The position numbers and the translations under genes are program-made. 64,000 nucleotides of DNA from Mesorhizobium sp. 113-3-3 (lineage in GTDB: Bacteria; Pseudomonadota; Alphaproteobacteria; Rhizobiales; Rhizobiaceae), in assembly GCF_016756495.1 (NCBI RefSeq), contig NZ_AP023243.1, forward strand, positions 3,352,501-3,416,500, given 5' to 3'. The notes under the pieces were generated by a model that had not been told where the DNA came from, did no database searches, and saw only the letters and a list, made by a program, of their open reading frames with translations. How positions within the stretch are numbered: position 1 is the first letter of the stretch; each line of letters opens with the position of its first letter. This document shows, in pieces, positions 1-12,674 of the stretch.

Positions 1-156
1 GTGGCGGGATGCCAGGTGTTGCAGGAATGCATCATCGGTCGGCGAAATTACAGGGATGCTCCGGCGCCGTCGCGTCGCCACAAAAATGCGCCATTGGCCG
101 GAGATAGCGTTGCCGGGCAAGGCGGTTATGGTTTATGGCTGCTGCCGTCGATTAGT

Positions 157-201
157 GCATGTCGCTCAAAAGTGGGGACCAGTTTTGGGACAACAGCATG
201 C
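157..201. repeat. Rhizobial interspersed palindromic element, short form
   Basis: An imperfect inverted repeat begins with GCATGTCG and ends with CAGCATGC. It contains the arms CTCAAAA and TTTTGGGA around a central AGTGGGGACCAG. It lies in the non-coding leader upstream of bamD. From memory it resembles a motif scattered between genes in Mesorhizobium and relatives. It is probably a mobile or structural repeat and not a regulator specific to bamD. Confidence 0.6.
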
Positions 202-241
202 AAGAGGCACTAAAATAACGCCGAAAGGGCGCAATCCAATC

Positions 242-1111
242 ATGTTCTTCAAGCGAGTCAGTCAATCGAAGGCGCCCCAGCGGTCTGTTCTCCTGGCGCT
301 TTCGCTGGTTGTTCCATCGCTCTTTCTGTCGGCCTGCATGTCGTCGGAGAAAGACATCGACCTGTCGAAATATGTCGACCAGACCGAGCCGGCCGACGTT
401 CTCTACAACCAGGGTCTCGCCAATTTGAATGCCGGCCGCCTGGACGAGGCGAGCAAGAAGTTCGACGCCGTCGACCGCCAGCACCCCTATTCGGAATGGG
501 CCCGCAAATCGATGGTGATGGGCGCTTTCGCCGACTATCGAAAGGGCAGCTACGACGAGGCGATCTCGTCGGCCAAGCGCTATCTGGCGCTTTATCCGTC
601 CACCGATGACGCGCCCTATGCGCAGTACATTATCGGCCTGAGCTACTATCGCCAGATCAAGGACGTGACGCAGGATCAGAAGGAAGCGCGCCAGACGCTG
701 CAGACGATGCAGGATCTGGTCACGCGCTGGCCGACGTCGGAATATGTCGACGACGCCAAGGAGAAGATCCGCTTCGCCAACGACCAGCTCGCCGGCAAGG
801 AAATGCAGATCGGCCGTTATTATCTGGAGCGTCGTGAATACATCGCCGCCGTCAAGCGCTTCCGCACCGTGGTGGAGAGCTATTCCAACACGCGTCACGT
901 CGAGGAAGCGTTGGCTCGCCTCACCGAAAGCTACTACGCGATGGGGCTGACCTCGGAAGCCCAGACGGCCGCCGCGGTGCTCGGCACCAACTATCCCGAC
1001 AGCCCGTGGTACAAGGATTCCTACAAGCTCCTGCAGAGCAACGGGCTTTCGCCGCGCGAGAATGCAGGATCCTGGATATCCAAGGCTGGCAAGCTGATCA
1101 CCGGCGCCTGA
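242..1111 (+). CDS. bamD: Outer membrane assembly lipoprotein BamD (ComL family)
   Basis: This is the BamD subunit of the BAM complex, which inserts beta-barrel proteins into the outer membrane from the periplasmic side. The 289-residue product has a basic N-terminus, a hydrophobic segment and the lipobox LSAC at about residue 32, so it should be a lipoprotein. The rest is TPR-like helical hairpins, for example [20 protein letters not shown], as in the family. An in-frame start at position 56 would put some 60 residues before the signal peptide, so the ATG at 242 is chosen. In rhizobia this gene normally follows lpxC and precedes recN; recN follows here after 122 bases. The autotransporter at 9.6 kb would be a client of this machinery. 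Confidence 0.93.
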   Translation: MFFKRVSQSKAPQRSVLLALSLVVPSLFLSACMSSEKDIDLSKYVDQTEPADVLYNQGLANLNAGRLDEASKKFDAVDRQHPYSEWARKSMVMGAFADYRKGSYDEAISSAKRYLALYPSTDDAPYAQYIIGLSYYRQIKDVTQDQKEARQTLQTMQDLVTRWPTSEYVDDAKEKIRFANDQLAGKEMQIGRYYLERREYIAAVKRFRTVVESYSNTRHVEEALARLTESYYAMGLTSEAQTAAAVLGTNYPDSPWYKDSYKLLQSNGLSPRENAGSWISKAGKLITGA

Positions 1112-1233
1112 TCTTAGAGCCATCGGACCGAAGCGCGCGCACCGCTTTTTCGGATTGATCCGATGCTCAAACAAAAAGATAGTGCGGCACTGCGATTCCA
1201 ACTGGTCGCCTGCCGCTCTAGGTCCGGGTTCTG
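1112..1233. other. bamD-recN spacer with small palindrome
   Basis: This spacer carries a short perfect hairpin, TCGGAT-TG-ATCCGA, at 1150-1163. An A-rich stretch (CAAACAAAAAGA) follows it. The arrangement resembles part of a rhizobial intergenic repeat. No convincing promoter was seen, so recN may be co-transcribed with bamD. Confidence 0.35.
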
Positions 1234-2907
1234 ATGCTTTCCAGACTGTCGATCCGCGATATCGTCCTGATCGAGAAGCTGGATATCGACTTCCAGCCGG
1301 GCCTTTCCGTGCTGACGGGTGAAACCGGCGCCGGCAAATCCATTCTGCTCGATGCCCTGTCGCTGGCGCTCGGCGCGCGCGGCGACGCCTCTCTGGTGCG
1401 CCATGGCGCGGCACAGGGCCAGGTCATTGCCGTGTTCGACGTGCCGCGCAACCATCCGGTGCGGGCGCTGCTTGTCGAAAACGCCATCGAGGACGATGGC
1501 GACATCATCCTGCGCCGCGTGCAGACGGCGGACGGCCGCACCCGCGTCTTCGTCAACGACCAGCCCTCCAGCGTGACCCTGATGCGCGATGTCGGGCGCG
1601 CGCTGGTCGAGATCCACGGCCAGCACGACGAGCGCGCCCTGGTCGATCCCGGCGCCCATCGCGACGTGCTCGATGCTTTCGGCGGCCATCTCGGCGCGGT
1701 TCGCTCGACCGGGGAGGCCTGGCGGCACTGGCGCGCCGGTGAGCAGGAGCTTACCCGCCACCGCGCCAAGGTGGCGGCCGCCGCGCGCGAGGCCGACTAT
1801 CTGCGCGCCGCGGTTGCGGAACTCACCAAGCTCGATCCGCAGCCCGGCGAGGAAACGGAACTTGCCGAACTGCGCGCGCATATGATGCGTGCCGAGAAGA
1901 TTGCGTCCGAAATCCATGACGCCCAGGATGTGCTGTCCGGCCCATCCTCGCCCTTGCCGCAGCTCGCCAGTCTGCTGAGACGGCTGCAGCGCAAGGCGAC
2001 GGAGGCGCCGGGCCTGCTCGAGGATGTGGTCAAGTCGCTGGACGAAGCGATGCTGTCGCTCGATGCGGCGCAATCCGGCGTCGAGGCGGCACTTCGCGCA
2101 ACCGAGTATGACCCGCAGCGGCTGGAGAAGGCCGAGGAGCGGCTGTTTTCGCTGCGCGCGGCGTCACGCAAGCACAGTGTCGCCGTCGATGATCTGGCCC
2201 AGCTGCGCGACACGATGGTTGCCGATCTCGCCGATCTCGACGCCGGCGAGGAACGCCTGCACGGGCTGGAAAAGCAGGCCGCGGCGGCACGCGAGGCCTA
2301 TGACATCGCCGCAGCCCAGCTTTCCTCGCTTCGCCACGCGGCTGCGGTCGGCCTGACCAAGGCCGTCATGGCCGAATTGCCGGCGCTGAAACTCGAACGC
2401 GCCGCCTTCATCGTCGAGATGAAGAGCGAGGCCGAGAGCCGCATGGAAGAGGGCTTCGACCAGATCGAGTTCTGGGTGCGCACCAATCCCGGCACGCGGC
2501 CCGGGCCGATGATGAAGGTGGCGTCCGGCGGCGAGCTGTCGCGCTTCCTTTTGGCGCTGAAAGTGGCGCTGGCTGACCGCGGCTCGGCGCCGACGCTGGT
2601 CTTCGACGAAATCGACACAGGCGTGGGTGGCGCCGTGGCGGATGCCATCGGCCAAAGGCTGGCGCGGCTGTCGAAGCGCGTGCAGGTGCTGTCGGTCACC
2701 CATGCGCCGCAAGTGGCGGCGCGGGCGGCGACGCATTTCCTGATCTCCAAATCGGGTAGCACCGACCGTGTGGCGACCGGCATTGCCGAGATGGACAGGA
2801 GCGCGCGGCAGGAAGAGATCGCCCGCATGCTGGCCGGCGCCACGATCACCGACGAGGCGCGCGCGGCCGCCGAGCGGCTGCTGCGCGAAAATACAAACGC
2901 GGCGTGA
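1234..2907 (+). CDS. recN: DNA repair protein RecN
   Basis: RecN is an SMC-like cytoplasmic ATPase that acts early in recombinational repair of double-strand breaks. The 557-residue product has the N-terminal Walker A motif GETGAGKS near residue 30. The middle is long and helical with coiled-coil character. The C-terminal half holds the ABC signature region (VASGGELSRF) and a Walker B-type LVFDEIDTGVGG followed by the His switch region VTHAPQVAA. Length and domain order match full-length RecN. ATG at 1234 opens directly into the conserved MLSRLSIRDIVLIEKL. Its place between bamD and ligA is the usual rhizobial arrangement. Confidence 0.96.
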   Translation: MLSRLSIRDIVLIEKLDIDFQPGLSVLTGETGAGKSILLDALSLALGARGDASLVRHGAAQGQVIAVFDVPRNHPVRALLVENAIEDDGDIILRRVQTADGRTRVFVNDQPSSVTLMRDVGRALVEIHGQHDERALVDPGAHRDVLDAFGGHLGAVRSTGEAWRHWRAGEQELTRHRAKVAAAAREADYLRAAVAELTKLDPQPGEETELAELRAHMMRAEKIASEIHDAQDVLSGPSSPLPQLASLLRRLQRKATEAPGLLEDVVKSLDEAMLSLDAAQSGVEAALRATEYDPQRLEKAEERLFSLRAASRKHSVAVDDLAQLRDTMVADLADLDAGEERLHGLEKQAAAAREAYDIAAAQLSSLRHAAAVGLTKAVMAELPALKLERAAFIVEMKSEAESRMEEGFDQIEFWVRTNPGTRPGPMMKVASGGELSRFLLALKVALADRGSAPTLVFDEIDTGVGGAVADAIGQRLARLSKRVQVLSVTHAPQVAARAATHFLISKSGSTDRVATGIAEMDRSARQEEIARMLAGATITDEARAAAERLLRENTNAA

Positions 2908-3000
2908 GACTATCCGGCGCAATGGCCGATTTAAGATATGGGACAGAGTCAGGATATGGCTCCATCCTGCTGTTCAGGAATGATTTTCCCAAAATCCTGA

Positions 3001-5927
<2,927 letters not shown>

Positions 5928-6041
5928 GGTCCGTCTCGGACCCGGCGACGATCATTTCCGCTGATCGTTTGGCTCAATTGAATTCGTGTGACAAGGCGGG
6001 CGGCACCACCTACATCGACCATCTTGACCCTGGAGCGATCG

Positions 6042-6770
6042 ATGGCAACGGACGTGATTTCCGAGAGCGGCGGCAGAAGCGACTTCTGGCAAGGCGTGCG
6101 GCTCTCCATGCCTGTCGTCGTGGCGGCGGCGCCGTTCGCGGTGCTGTTCGGGGCGCTTGCCGTCGAGAATGGGTTTTCGGTCTTCGAAGCCTTCCTGATG
6201 AGCGCGCTGATCTATGGCGGCGCCAGCCAGATGGTCGGCATCCAGCTGTTCGGCCAGCATGTCGCGCCGTGGCTGATCGTGCTGTCGATCTTCGCGGTCA
6301 ATTTCCGCCATGTGCTCTACTCCGCAGGCATCGGCCGGCGCATCACGCATTGGCCGGTTGTCCAACAGGCGCTAGGCTATTTCATCCTCACCGATCCGCA
6401 ATTCGCCGTGGCCGAGGCGAGGGCGGCGTCCGGCCAGACGGTCGGCTTTGCCTGGTATCTGGGGCTTGGCCTGCCTGTCTATGTGTTCTGGGTGATCGAA
6501 AGCGCGCTGGGTGCGGTGTTCGGCAAGCTCATCCCCGACACGCATGCGCTGGGCATCGATTTCCTGCTGCCGATCTATTTCCTCGGCCTGGTGATGGGCT
6601 TCCGCAAGCGGCCGCTGTGGCTGCCGGTGGTGGTCGCCAGTGCCTGCGCCTCGATCATCGCCTACAAGACGGTCGGCTCGCCCTGGCATGTCTCGATCGG
6701 CGCCATTGCGGGCGTGCTGCTCGCCGTCATCCTGCCACCGCACCATAGCGGCGTGGAGACAAGGCCATGA
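6042..6770 (+). CDS. azlC: AzlC family branched-chain amino acid exporter, large subunit
   Basis: This 242-residue inner-membrane protein has the AzlC signature GASQMVGIQLFG near residue 60 and about six hydrophobic segments. AzlC pairs with the small AzlD to export branched-chain amino acids or their toxic analogues. ATG at 6042 is preceded by TGGAG at 6031-6035. An upstream GTG in frame would add a non-hydrophobic leader and was rejected. The azlD start overlaps the azlC stop by four bases, so the two are coupled. The exact substrate cannot be read from the sequence. Confidence 0.9.
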   Translation: MATDVISESGGRSDFWQGVRLSMPVVVAAAPFAVLFGALAVENGFSVFEAFLMSALIYGGASQMVGIQLFGQHVAPWLIVLSIFAVNFRHVLYSAGIGRRITHWPVVQQALGYFILTDPQFAVAEARAASGQTVGFAWYLGLGLPVYVFWVIESALGAVFGKLIPDTHALGIDFLLPIYFLGLVMGFRKRPLWLPVVVASACASIIAYKTVGSPWHVSIGAIAGVLLAVILPPHHSGVETRP

Positions 6771-7063
6771 GCACGACTTTCTGGATCATCATCGCCGGCG
6801 CGGTGGTCACCTATCTCACGCGCATCGGCGGACATCTGGTCATCTCGCGCTTCGACAATATCCATCCGCGCGTCGAGGCCGGCCTCAACGCCGTGCCGGC
6901 GGCGGTGCTGACGACGCTGGTGGCGCCGGAACTGCTGAATGCCGGACCTGCGGAGTGGGCCGCACTGGTCGTCACCGCCGCGGTCTCGCTGCGCGGCGGG
7001 CTGATGTCGATGTTTTTGGCCGGCGCGGCGGTGCTGATCCTGGCGCGGCAGTTTGTGGGATGA
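6767..7063 (+). CDS. azlD: AzlD family small subunit of amino acid exporter
   Basis: This 98-residue hydrophobic protein of the AzlD family has four predicted membrane segments. It opens with MSTTFWIIIAGAVVTYLTRI, containing the YLTR signature of the family. The ATG overlaps the azlC stop (ATGA). It is the obligate partner of AzlC in a two-component branched-chain amino acid exporter. The gene ends just before a strong hairpin that separates it from the convergent aminopeptidase gene. Confidence 0.9.
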   Translation: MSTTFWIIIAGAVVTYLTRIGGHLVISRFDNIHPRVEAGLNAVPAAVLTTLVAPELLNAGPAEWAALVVTAAVSLRGGLMSMFLAGAAVLILARQFVG

Positions 7064-7100
7064 GAGCTCCGCCGTCGCGATTGCTTTGAACGCAAGCGCC

Positions 7101-7148
7101 GCCCCTCATTGCCCTGCCGGGCATTTCTCCCCGTAGAACGGGGAGAAA
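7101..7148. terminator. Repeat-derived bidirectional hairpin between azlD and pepP
   Basis: A perfect stem-loop, TTTCTCCCCGT at 7124-7134, loop AGA, ACGGGGAGAAA at 7138-7148, lies between two convergent genes. It is preceded by CCCCTCATTGCCCTGCC, which looks like an interspersed rhizobial repeat with the same hairpin. The A- and T-rich flanks of the stem fit a two-way terminator. Both the repeat identity and the terminator role are inferred. Confidence 0.65.
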
Positions 7149-7158
7149 GAAGCTCATC

Positions 7159-9003
7159 TCAAATCTTCGCGTCGTGCGGCAGCGGCGCTGTCGCCTTTTC
7201 CAGCCAGGCCAGCGTTTCGCCGTCGAGCATCGGTCCGATCTCGGCCAGCACGCGGGCATGGTAGGCGTCGAGCCAATGCAACTCCTCGCGCGTCAACAGG
7301 TCTGACCGCACCAGCCTGATGTCGATCGGCGCCAGCGTCAGCGTCTCGAAGCCGTGCATGGCAATGTCGCCGCCGTCGATCTGTTCGGCCGGCGTCACCA
7401 GGATCAGGTTCTCGATGCGGATGCCGTAGGCGCCTTCCTTGTAATAGCCGGGCTCGTTGGACAGCATCATGCCTTCGAGCAGCTTTTCGGTGCCGGTGCG
7501 TGCAATGCGCTGCGGGCCTTCATGCACGGCCAGGTACGAGCCGACGCCATGGCCGGTGCCGTGGGCGAAGTCGCAGCCATGCTTCCACAACGCCATGCGG
7601 GCGACGGCGTCGATCTCGGAGCCGCGCGTGCCTGCGGGGAAGCGCAGCGTGGAAATGCCGATCATGCCTTTCAGCACCAGCGTGAAGCGTTCGCGCATTT
7701 CCTCGGTCGGCTGGCCGATCGGCACGGTGCGGGTGATGTCTGTGGTGCCGTCCTGGTACTGCGCGCCGGAATCGAGCAGGAACAGCTCGCCCGCCTGCAG
7801 CTTCCGGCTGGTGGCGCGCGACACGCGGTAGTGCATGATGGCGCCGTTCGGGCCGGCGCCGGAAATGGTGTCGAAGGACACGTCGCGCAGCGGCATCTGC
7901 GTTTCCTCGCCGGTCTGCCGGCGGCTTTCCTCCAGTCTGGTCACCACCGCGATCTCGTCGAGCGAGCCGGGTTTCTGCCGCTCCAGCCAGCACAAGAGCT
8001 TGGCCACCGCCGCGCCGTCGCGGCGATGCGCGGCGCGCGAGCCGTTGATCTCGGCCTGGTTCTTGGTGGCGCGCGGGATGCGCGCCGGGTCTGGCGCCGC
8101 AACCACCGTGCCGCCATTGTCCTCGACCAGCATGCGCAGCCGGTCGGCCGCCAGCACCGGGTCCAGCGCGATTTTCGCACCGCCCTTGGCAAGGGTTGCG
8201 ATCGCCGCTTCGAATTCGCCGGGCTCGTGCAAATCGGCGAGCTGGGTGAGATAGGCCGCGACCTGGCGCGAGAATTTGCGCTTGTCCATGAACAGCTGGT
8301 GCGATCCGTCGGCGGCGAGGATGGCGAAGCCAAGGGCCAGCGGCGTGTGTGGCACGTCACCGCCACGGATGTTGAAGGCCCAGGCGATGGAGGAGGGATC
8401 GGTCAACACCGCATGCGTGGCGCCGTCCTTGCCAATCGCCGTCGCCAGCCGCGCCAGCTTGTCCTTGGCGAGCTCTCCGGCAAAGCCGATCGGGTGCAGC
8501 TCGACCGGCGTCACAGGTGCGGCGGGCTGGTCCTTCCAGATGATGTCGATCGGGTTGTTCTCGAGCGGCACCAGCACGGCGCCGGTCTTGTCGGCCGAGG
8601 CCTGCAGCGCCTTGACCTCGCTGATCGTGTGCAGCCATGGATCGAAGCCCAGCCGCGCGCCCTTGCCGATATTGTCCTTGAGCCAGACGGCGGGCGGGTT
8701 GTCGACCAGGCTTTCGACCGAAAAAATGTCGAGATCGACCTCGCTGCGCACCTGCAGCGTATAGCGCCCGTCGACGAAGATGAAGGCGCGGCCGCGCAGC
8801 ACGATGGCGACGCCGGCCGAGCCGCTGAAGCCCGTCAGCCATTTCAGCCGTGCCGAACGATCGGCGACATATTCGCCCTGATGCTCGTCCGCGCGCGGAA
8901 CGATAAAGCCGTCGAGGCCGTTCGCTGCCAGCCACTGGCGCAGCAACGCCACGCGCGGCTTGCCGACCGAGGGGTCGCCGGCGGAATCGAAGGTCTGGAA
9001 CAT
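7159..9003 (-). CDS. pepP: Aminopeptidase P family (Xaa-Pro aminopeptidase, M24B)
   Basis: This 614-residue cytosolic metallopeptidase removes N-terminal residues that precede proline. It has two N-terminal creatinase-like domains (LRQWLAANGLDGFIVPRADEHQ) and a C-terminal pita-bread domain. The domain carries the dinuclear metal ligands: Asp in LLDSGAQY and GTTDITRT, His in GTGHGVGSYLAVHEGP, Glu in LSNEPGYY and GIRIEN. The length matches the long, three-domain form found in alphaproteobacteria and eukaryotes. The start at 9003 opens with MFQTFDSAGDPSVGK. It is convergent with azlCD. It shares an upstream region of more than 600 bases with the autotransporter gene. Confidence 0.93.
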   Translation of the reverse strand: MFQTFDSAGDPSVGKPRVALLRQWLAANGLDGFIVPRADEHQGEYVADRSARLKWLTGFSGSAGVAIVLRGRAFIFVDGRYTLQVRSEVDLDIFSVESLVDNPPAVWLKDNIGKGARLGFDPWLHTISEVKALQASADKTGAVLVPLENNPIDIIWKDQPAAPVTPVELHPIGFAGELAKDKLARLATAIGKDGATHAVLTDPSSIAWAFNIRGGDVPHTPLALGFAILAADGSHQLFMDKRKFSRQVAAYLTQLADLHEPGEFEAAIATLAKGGAKIALDPVLAADRLRMLVEDNGGTVVAAPDPARIPRATKNQAEINGSRAAHRRDGAAVAKLLCWLERQKPGSLDEIAVVTRLEESRRQTGEETQMPLRDVSFDTISGAGPNGAIMHYRVSRATSRKLQAGELFLLDSGAQYQDGTTDITRTVPIGQPTEEMRERFTLVLKGMIGISTLRFPAGTRGSEIDAVARMALWKHGCDFAHGTGHGVGSYLAVHEGPQRIARTGTEKLLEGMMLSNEPGYYKEGAYGIRIENLILVTPAEQIDGGDIAMHGFETLTLAPIDIRLVRSDLLTREELHWLDAYHARVLAEIGPMLDGETLAWLEKATAPLPHDAKI

Positions 9004-9641
9004 GATGGGCCTCCTGACATCGGCGTGACCGTAACCTATGGACCTGGAAAGCGGAATCGATTTCCAGCTGGCGCAACCTGCTACAGCGCTGGCTGGCTGA
9101 CAACCAAATGTGGCTGGTCCAGCCGCTGCACCAAGGCCGGGTTGTCGTTGCCTCCCGGCCGCGACCCGGCATTGCTGCGCTGCCCGCCGTCATCCGGGAA
9201 TTGTAACCAGAAAAAGTCAGCAACAACCGCCTTTTGAACGTGCGTCACTTCATGCGGCAAGCTATCTGTCTCGGGTTTTCTTGTCTTGACCGCAGGGCGG
9301 ACCTTCCGGTCAAGATTGGTGTCGGGGAACCAGTTTTGCCACGCTGTTGGAAACCATGATGCTGGCGATGTGCGCGCAGGATCGAGGTTGAAGATGTATA
9401 TGCTGAGCCAGTCAGCCGGCAAACACCGTGCTTGTTCGCAGTCCGGCATCTGGTGTGGCCAACTATTGATTGATGCAAATTCGCAACGGATTTGCTCTGA
9501 TTTCTTGTCTGGGCACCGTGTTGCTTGGGTCCGGTAATTTTTACGGCCTACATTCGCTTGTTTGTCGGCGGCGGTTTTCGTAGCGTCGCCATGGGCTTCA
9601 AGGGTCGATTCAGCCAAGGGATGGCTGGTCGGGGGATTTTC
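9004..9641. other. Gene-poor spacer between pepP and the autotransporter
   Basis: This stretch of 638 bases separates divergent genes and is slightly less GC-rich than its surroundings. Open frames on both strands translate to low-complexity or Arg/Pro-rich sequence with no family resemblance, so no gene is called. A short inverted repeat, GCAAAT (9475-9480) and ATTTGC (9490-9495), could be an operator. The region must hold the promoters of both flanking genes, but no clear -35/-10 pair was seen. Confidence 0.4.
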
Positions 9642-12600
9642 ATGAGACATTCCGTTTCTACAGTGCGTGCCAAAGGCGATGGCGAGGTGAATGCGCGGCT
9701 TGCGGGCTCGCTTCTGTCGTCCACGTCGCTTCCGGCTCTGCTGATAGCCGGGCTGATTGCGGCCGCTGTAACGCCGATCAACTCCGGTGCCGCCTCGGCC
9801 GAGGATTTCATTCACAACAGCGGCGATTGGGGCATAGCTGCGAACTGGACTCCCGAAACGATTCCCAACGGCGTCGATGCGGTCGCGAACTTCAACCATG
9901 ATGCGCCGGACCAGGGGCTCGGCTATACCGTTTTCCTGACTGGCGGACCCTATACGGTCGGCACGCTGAACTTGAATGCGACGAGCACCTCCGGCGGTTA
10001 CCGGTTTTCAAACGGTGTTTTGAATTTCCAGGCCTCTGGGCAGGCCGCGGTCAACGTGCAGACGAACAATTTCATTCCCGACCTGGACGCAGGCGGCAGT
10101 TTCAATCTCATCTCCGACACCGTTTTCACGGTTGCCGCCGGGGCTCATTTTACAGCGGATGGAACGATCTCAGGTGCAGGCCTCACCAAAAGCGGTGATG
10201 GCTTGCTTACCTTGAATGGCGCAAACACCTATACCGGCGGCACCAATCTCTATGGCGGCACGCTTAGCCTCGGTAACGACAACGCTCTGGGAACCGGCGT
10301 GCTTTCCGCCTTCAGCGGAACGGTGATCGATATCCAGAACGGCGTCACGATCAGCAACGACCTGACTATCGATCTCAGCCAGACGATCAACGTCGGATCC
10401 GGAGCAACCGGAACCTATGCCGGCCAGATTTCGGACCTCAGCGATCCATCCGCGATCATCAAGACCGGCGCCGGCACGCTCGTGCTCACCAACAACAACA
10501 GTTTCGGCTCAGGCGCCCGGATCGAGGAGGGAACGATCCGGGTCACGGCCGACTATGCCTTGGGCGTGGGGCCGATCACGTTCAACGGCGGCACGCTGCA
10601 GGCGGGTGCGAACCTCACCCTTCCCAATGTTTCGATCCTGTTCGGCGCCGCTGGCGGCACCATCGACACAAATGGGTTCGACGTCAGCACCACCGCCAGC
10701 ATGGGAGATGACAGCACGCCGAGCGGAACATTCACCAAGACGGGGGCCGGCACGCTGACGGTGGACGGTTTCTCTGGCAACAACACCTATGCCACGGCCA
10801 CCAACGTCGCCCAAGGCACACTGAAGGCGGGCCTGATCACCAACATTTTCAGCGCAAACAGCGCCTATACGATCGAAAGCGGTGCAACGCTTGATCTTAA
10901 CAATTTCGACCAGGCGATCGGTTCGCTGGCCGGCGCGGGAGCGGTTAATGCCGGGTCAGGCAGGTTGACGACCGGAGGCAACAACCGCTCGACGGTGTTT
11001 TCGGGCGTCATCACCGGTACCAACGGGCTGATCAAGGACGGCACGGGAACTTTCGAACTGTCGGGTTCGAGCCCGCTGTCGGGCGGGGTCGAGGTGAAGG
11101 CCGGCACCTTGCTGGTCTCCGGCTCGCTTGGCGATGCGGGGATTACGGTCGATAGCGGCGCCACGCTCGGCGGCGGCGGCACGGTTGGCGTGCTCGATAC
11201 TTTCGGCACGGTCGCGCCCGGCAAAAACGCGATCGGCACTTTGAGCGTCGACTACTCCGTCCAATTCCGGGCCGGTTCGACCTATGCGGTGGAACTCAAT
11301 TCAACTGGCCTTTCCGACCTGATCCACGCGTCCGGCGCGGCGACAATCGACAGTGGCGCCGGCTTGACGGTGAGCAATATCGGGCTGGGTGACCTGGTGG
11401 CGGGCACCCGCTACACGGTGCTCGAAGCTGCCAGCGTCAGCGGAACCTTTACCCTGGTCGGAGATCCGCAGGTTTCCGCCTTCGTCAGGCTGAGCACCAC
11501 GTCCGATGCGACGCATGCCTATGTCGATGTCACCCAGACACAGACCTTCGCCGCGGCCGGTGTGACGCCGAACCAGATCGCCACTGCTGACGGGCTTGAG
11601 AGCGCGGGCAGCAGCGCCCTGGTCAGCGCGGTGCTTGCCTTGCCGAGCGACGCGGCGGCTCAGGCAGCTTTCGACCAGCTTTCGGGCGAAATCCATGCCT
11701 CGGCCAAGGGCATGCTCCTGCAAGACAGCCGCTTGCTGCAGGATGCGGTGACGGCGCGCTTGCGTGGTGCCTTCGGCGACAGCGGCAAGACCGCCTCGCT
11801 GCCGGTCATGGCCTATGGCGAGGACGGCATTCAGCCGATGGCTGCCGACACGGACCGCTTCGCCATCTGGTCGCAGGGTTTTGGTTCCTGGGGCGGCACC
11901 GACAGCGACGGCAATGCCGCTGCCTTCGACCGGTCGACGGGCGGCCTGCTGGTCGGCGCCGACGGCCTGGCCGGCGCCTGGCGGATCGGTGTGGTCGGCG
12001 GCTACAGCCGCACGAGCTTCGACGCCGACGACAGGAACTCGTCAGGCGACAGCGACAATTATCACCTCGGCCTCTATGGCGGGACCAATTGGGGCGCCAT
12101 CGCCTTCCGGACCGGCGCCGCCTACACCTGGCACCGGATCTCGACATCGCGCTCCGTCGCTTTCCAGGGTTTTGCCGACAGCCTGTCGGCCGACTACGAC
12201 GCCGCGACCGCGCAGGCCTTCGGCGAATTGGCCTACAAGACCGATGCCGGGCCGTTCGCCTTCGAGCCCTTCGCCAATCTCGCTTATGTGAACCTGCACA
12301 CGGACGGCTTCGCGGAACGCGGCGGCGCCGCGGCGCTGACCAGCGGCAGCTCGACATCGGACGCGACCTTCACCACGCTCGGTGTCAGGGCCTCCACCGA
12401 CATCACCCTTGGCGGCGTGGCGGCGACCGCGCGCGGCATGCTCGGCTGGCGCCATGCCTTCGGTGACGTGACGCCGCTGTCGAGCGTCGCCTTTGCCGGC
12501 GGCGACAGCTTCACCATTGCCGGTGCGCCGATCGCCAGGGATGCGATGCTGGTCGAAGCCGGCTTCGACGTGCAGCTGGCGCGCAACGCCACGCTTGGCC

Positions 12601-12674
12601 TGTCCTATGCCGGACAGTTCGGGGCGGATGCCTTCGACAATGGGTTCAAGGCCAATCTGGGCATCAAGTTCTAG
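9642..12674 (+). CDS. Type V autotransporter with beta-strand passenger repeats
   Basis: This 1010-residue secreted/outer-membrane protein has a long signal region (basic N-terminus, hydrophobic stretch LPALLIAGLIAAAV, Ala-rich cleavage zone near residue 54). Its passenger is rich in Gly/Thr/Ser/Asn, and the barrel starts around residue 735 and ends in the Phe needed for BAM recognition. The passenger has at least four autotransporter-associated repeats: GDGLLTLNGANTYTGGT, KTGAGTLVLTNNNSF, KTGAGTLTVDGF and KDGTGTFELSGS. This points to a right-handed beta-helix. The start at 9642 has GGGGGA five bases upstream; two in-frame ATGs further up are weaker. No protease triad or known adhesin domain was seen, so the passenger's role is unknown. 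Confidence 0.9.
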   Translation: MRHSVSTVRAKGDGEVNARLAGSLLSSTSLPALLIAGLIAAAVTPINSGAASAEDFIHNSGDWGIAANWTPETIPNGVDAVANFNHDAPDQGLGYTVFLTGGPYTVGTLNLNATSTSGGYRFSNGVLNFQASGQAAVNVQTNNFIPDLDAGGSFNLISDTVFTVAAGAHFTADGTISGAGLTKSGDGLLTLNGANTYTGGTNLYGGTLSLGNDNALGTGVLSAFSGTVIDIQNGVTISNDLTIDLSQTINVGSGATGTYAGQISDLSDPSAIIKTGAGTLVLTNNNSFGSGARIEEGTIRVTADYALGVGPITFNGGTLQAGANLTLPNVSILFGAAGGTIDTNGFDVSTTASMGDDSTPSGTFTKTGAGTLTVDGFSGNNTYATATNVAQGTLKAGLITNIFSANSAYTIESGATLDLNNFDQAIGSLAGAGAVNAGSGRLTTGGNNRSTVFSGVITGTNGLIKDGTGTFELSGSSPLSGGVEVKAGTLLVSGSLGDAGITVDSGATLGGGGTVGVLDTFGTVAPGKNAIGTLSVDYSVQFRAGSTYAVELNSTGLSDLIHASGAATIDSGAGLTVSNIGLGDLVAGTRYTVLEAASVSGTFTLVGDPQVSAFVRLSTTSDATHAYVDVTQTQTFAAAGVTPNQIATADGLESAGSSALVSAVLALPSDAAAQAAFDQLSGEIHASAKGMLLQDSRLLQDAVTARLRGAFGDSGKTASLPVMAYGEDGIQPMAADTDRFAIWSQGFGSWGGTDSDGNAAAFDRSTGGLLVGADGLAGAWRIGVVGGYSRTSFDADDRNSSGDSDNYHLGLYGGTNWGAIAFRTGAAYTWHRISTSRSVAFQGFADSLSADYDAATAQAFGELAYKTDAGPFAFEPFANLAYVNLHTDGFAERGGAAALTSGSSTSDATFTTLGVRASTDITLGGVAATARGMLGWRHAFGDVTPLSSVAFAGGDSFTIAGAPIARDAMLVEAGFDVQLARNATLGLSYAGQFGADAFDNGFKANLGIKF

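Noticed and set aside
1..241. A gene at the left edge
   Set aside because: Open frames here have no start site or family resemblance; the region looks like the spacer that separates lpxC from bamD in rhizobia.
9081..9899. Minus-strand open frame of 272 residues in the pepP-autotransporter gap
   Set aside because: It overlaps the autotransporter signal region, has low-complexity Arg/Pro composition, no start site and no recognised domain.
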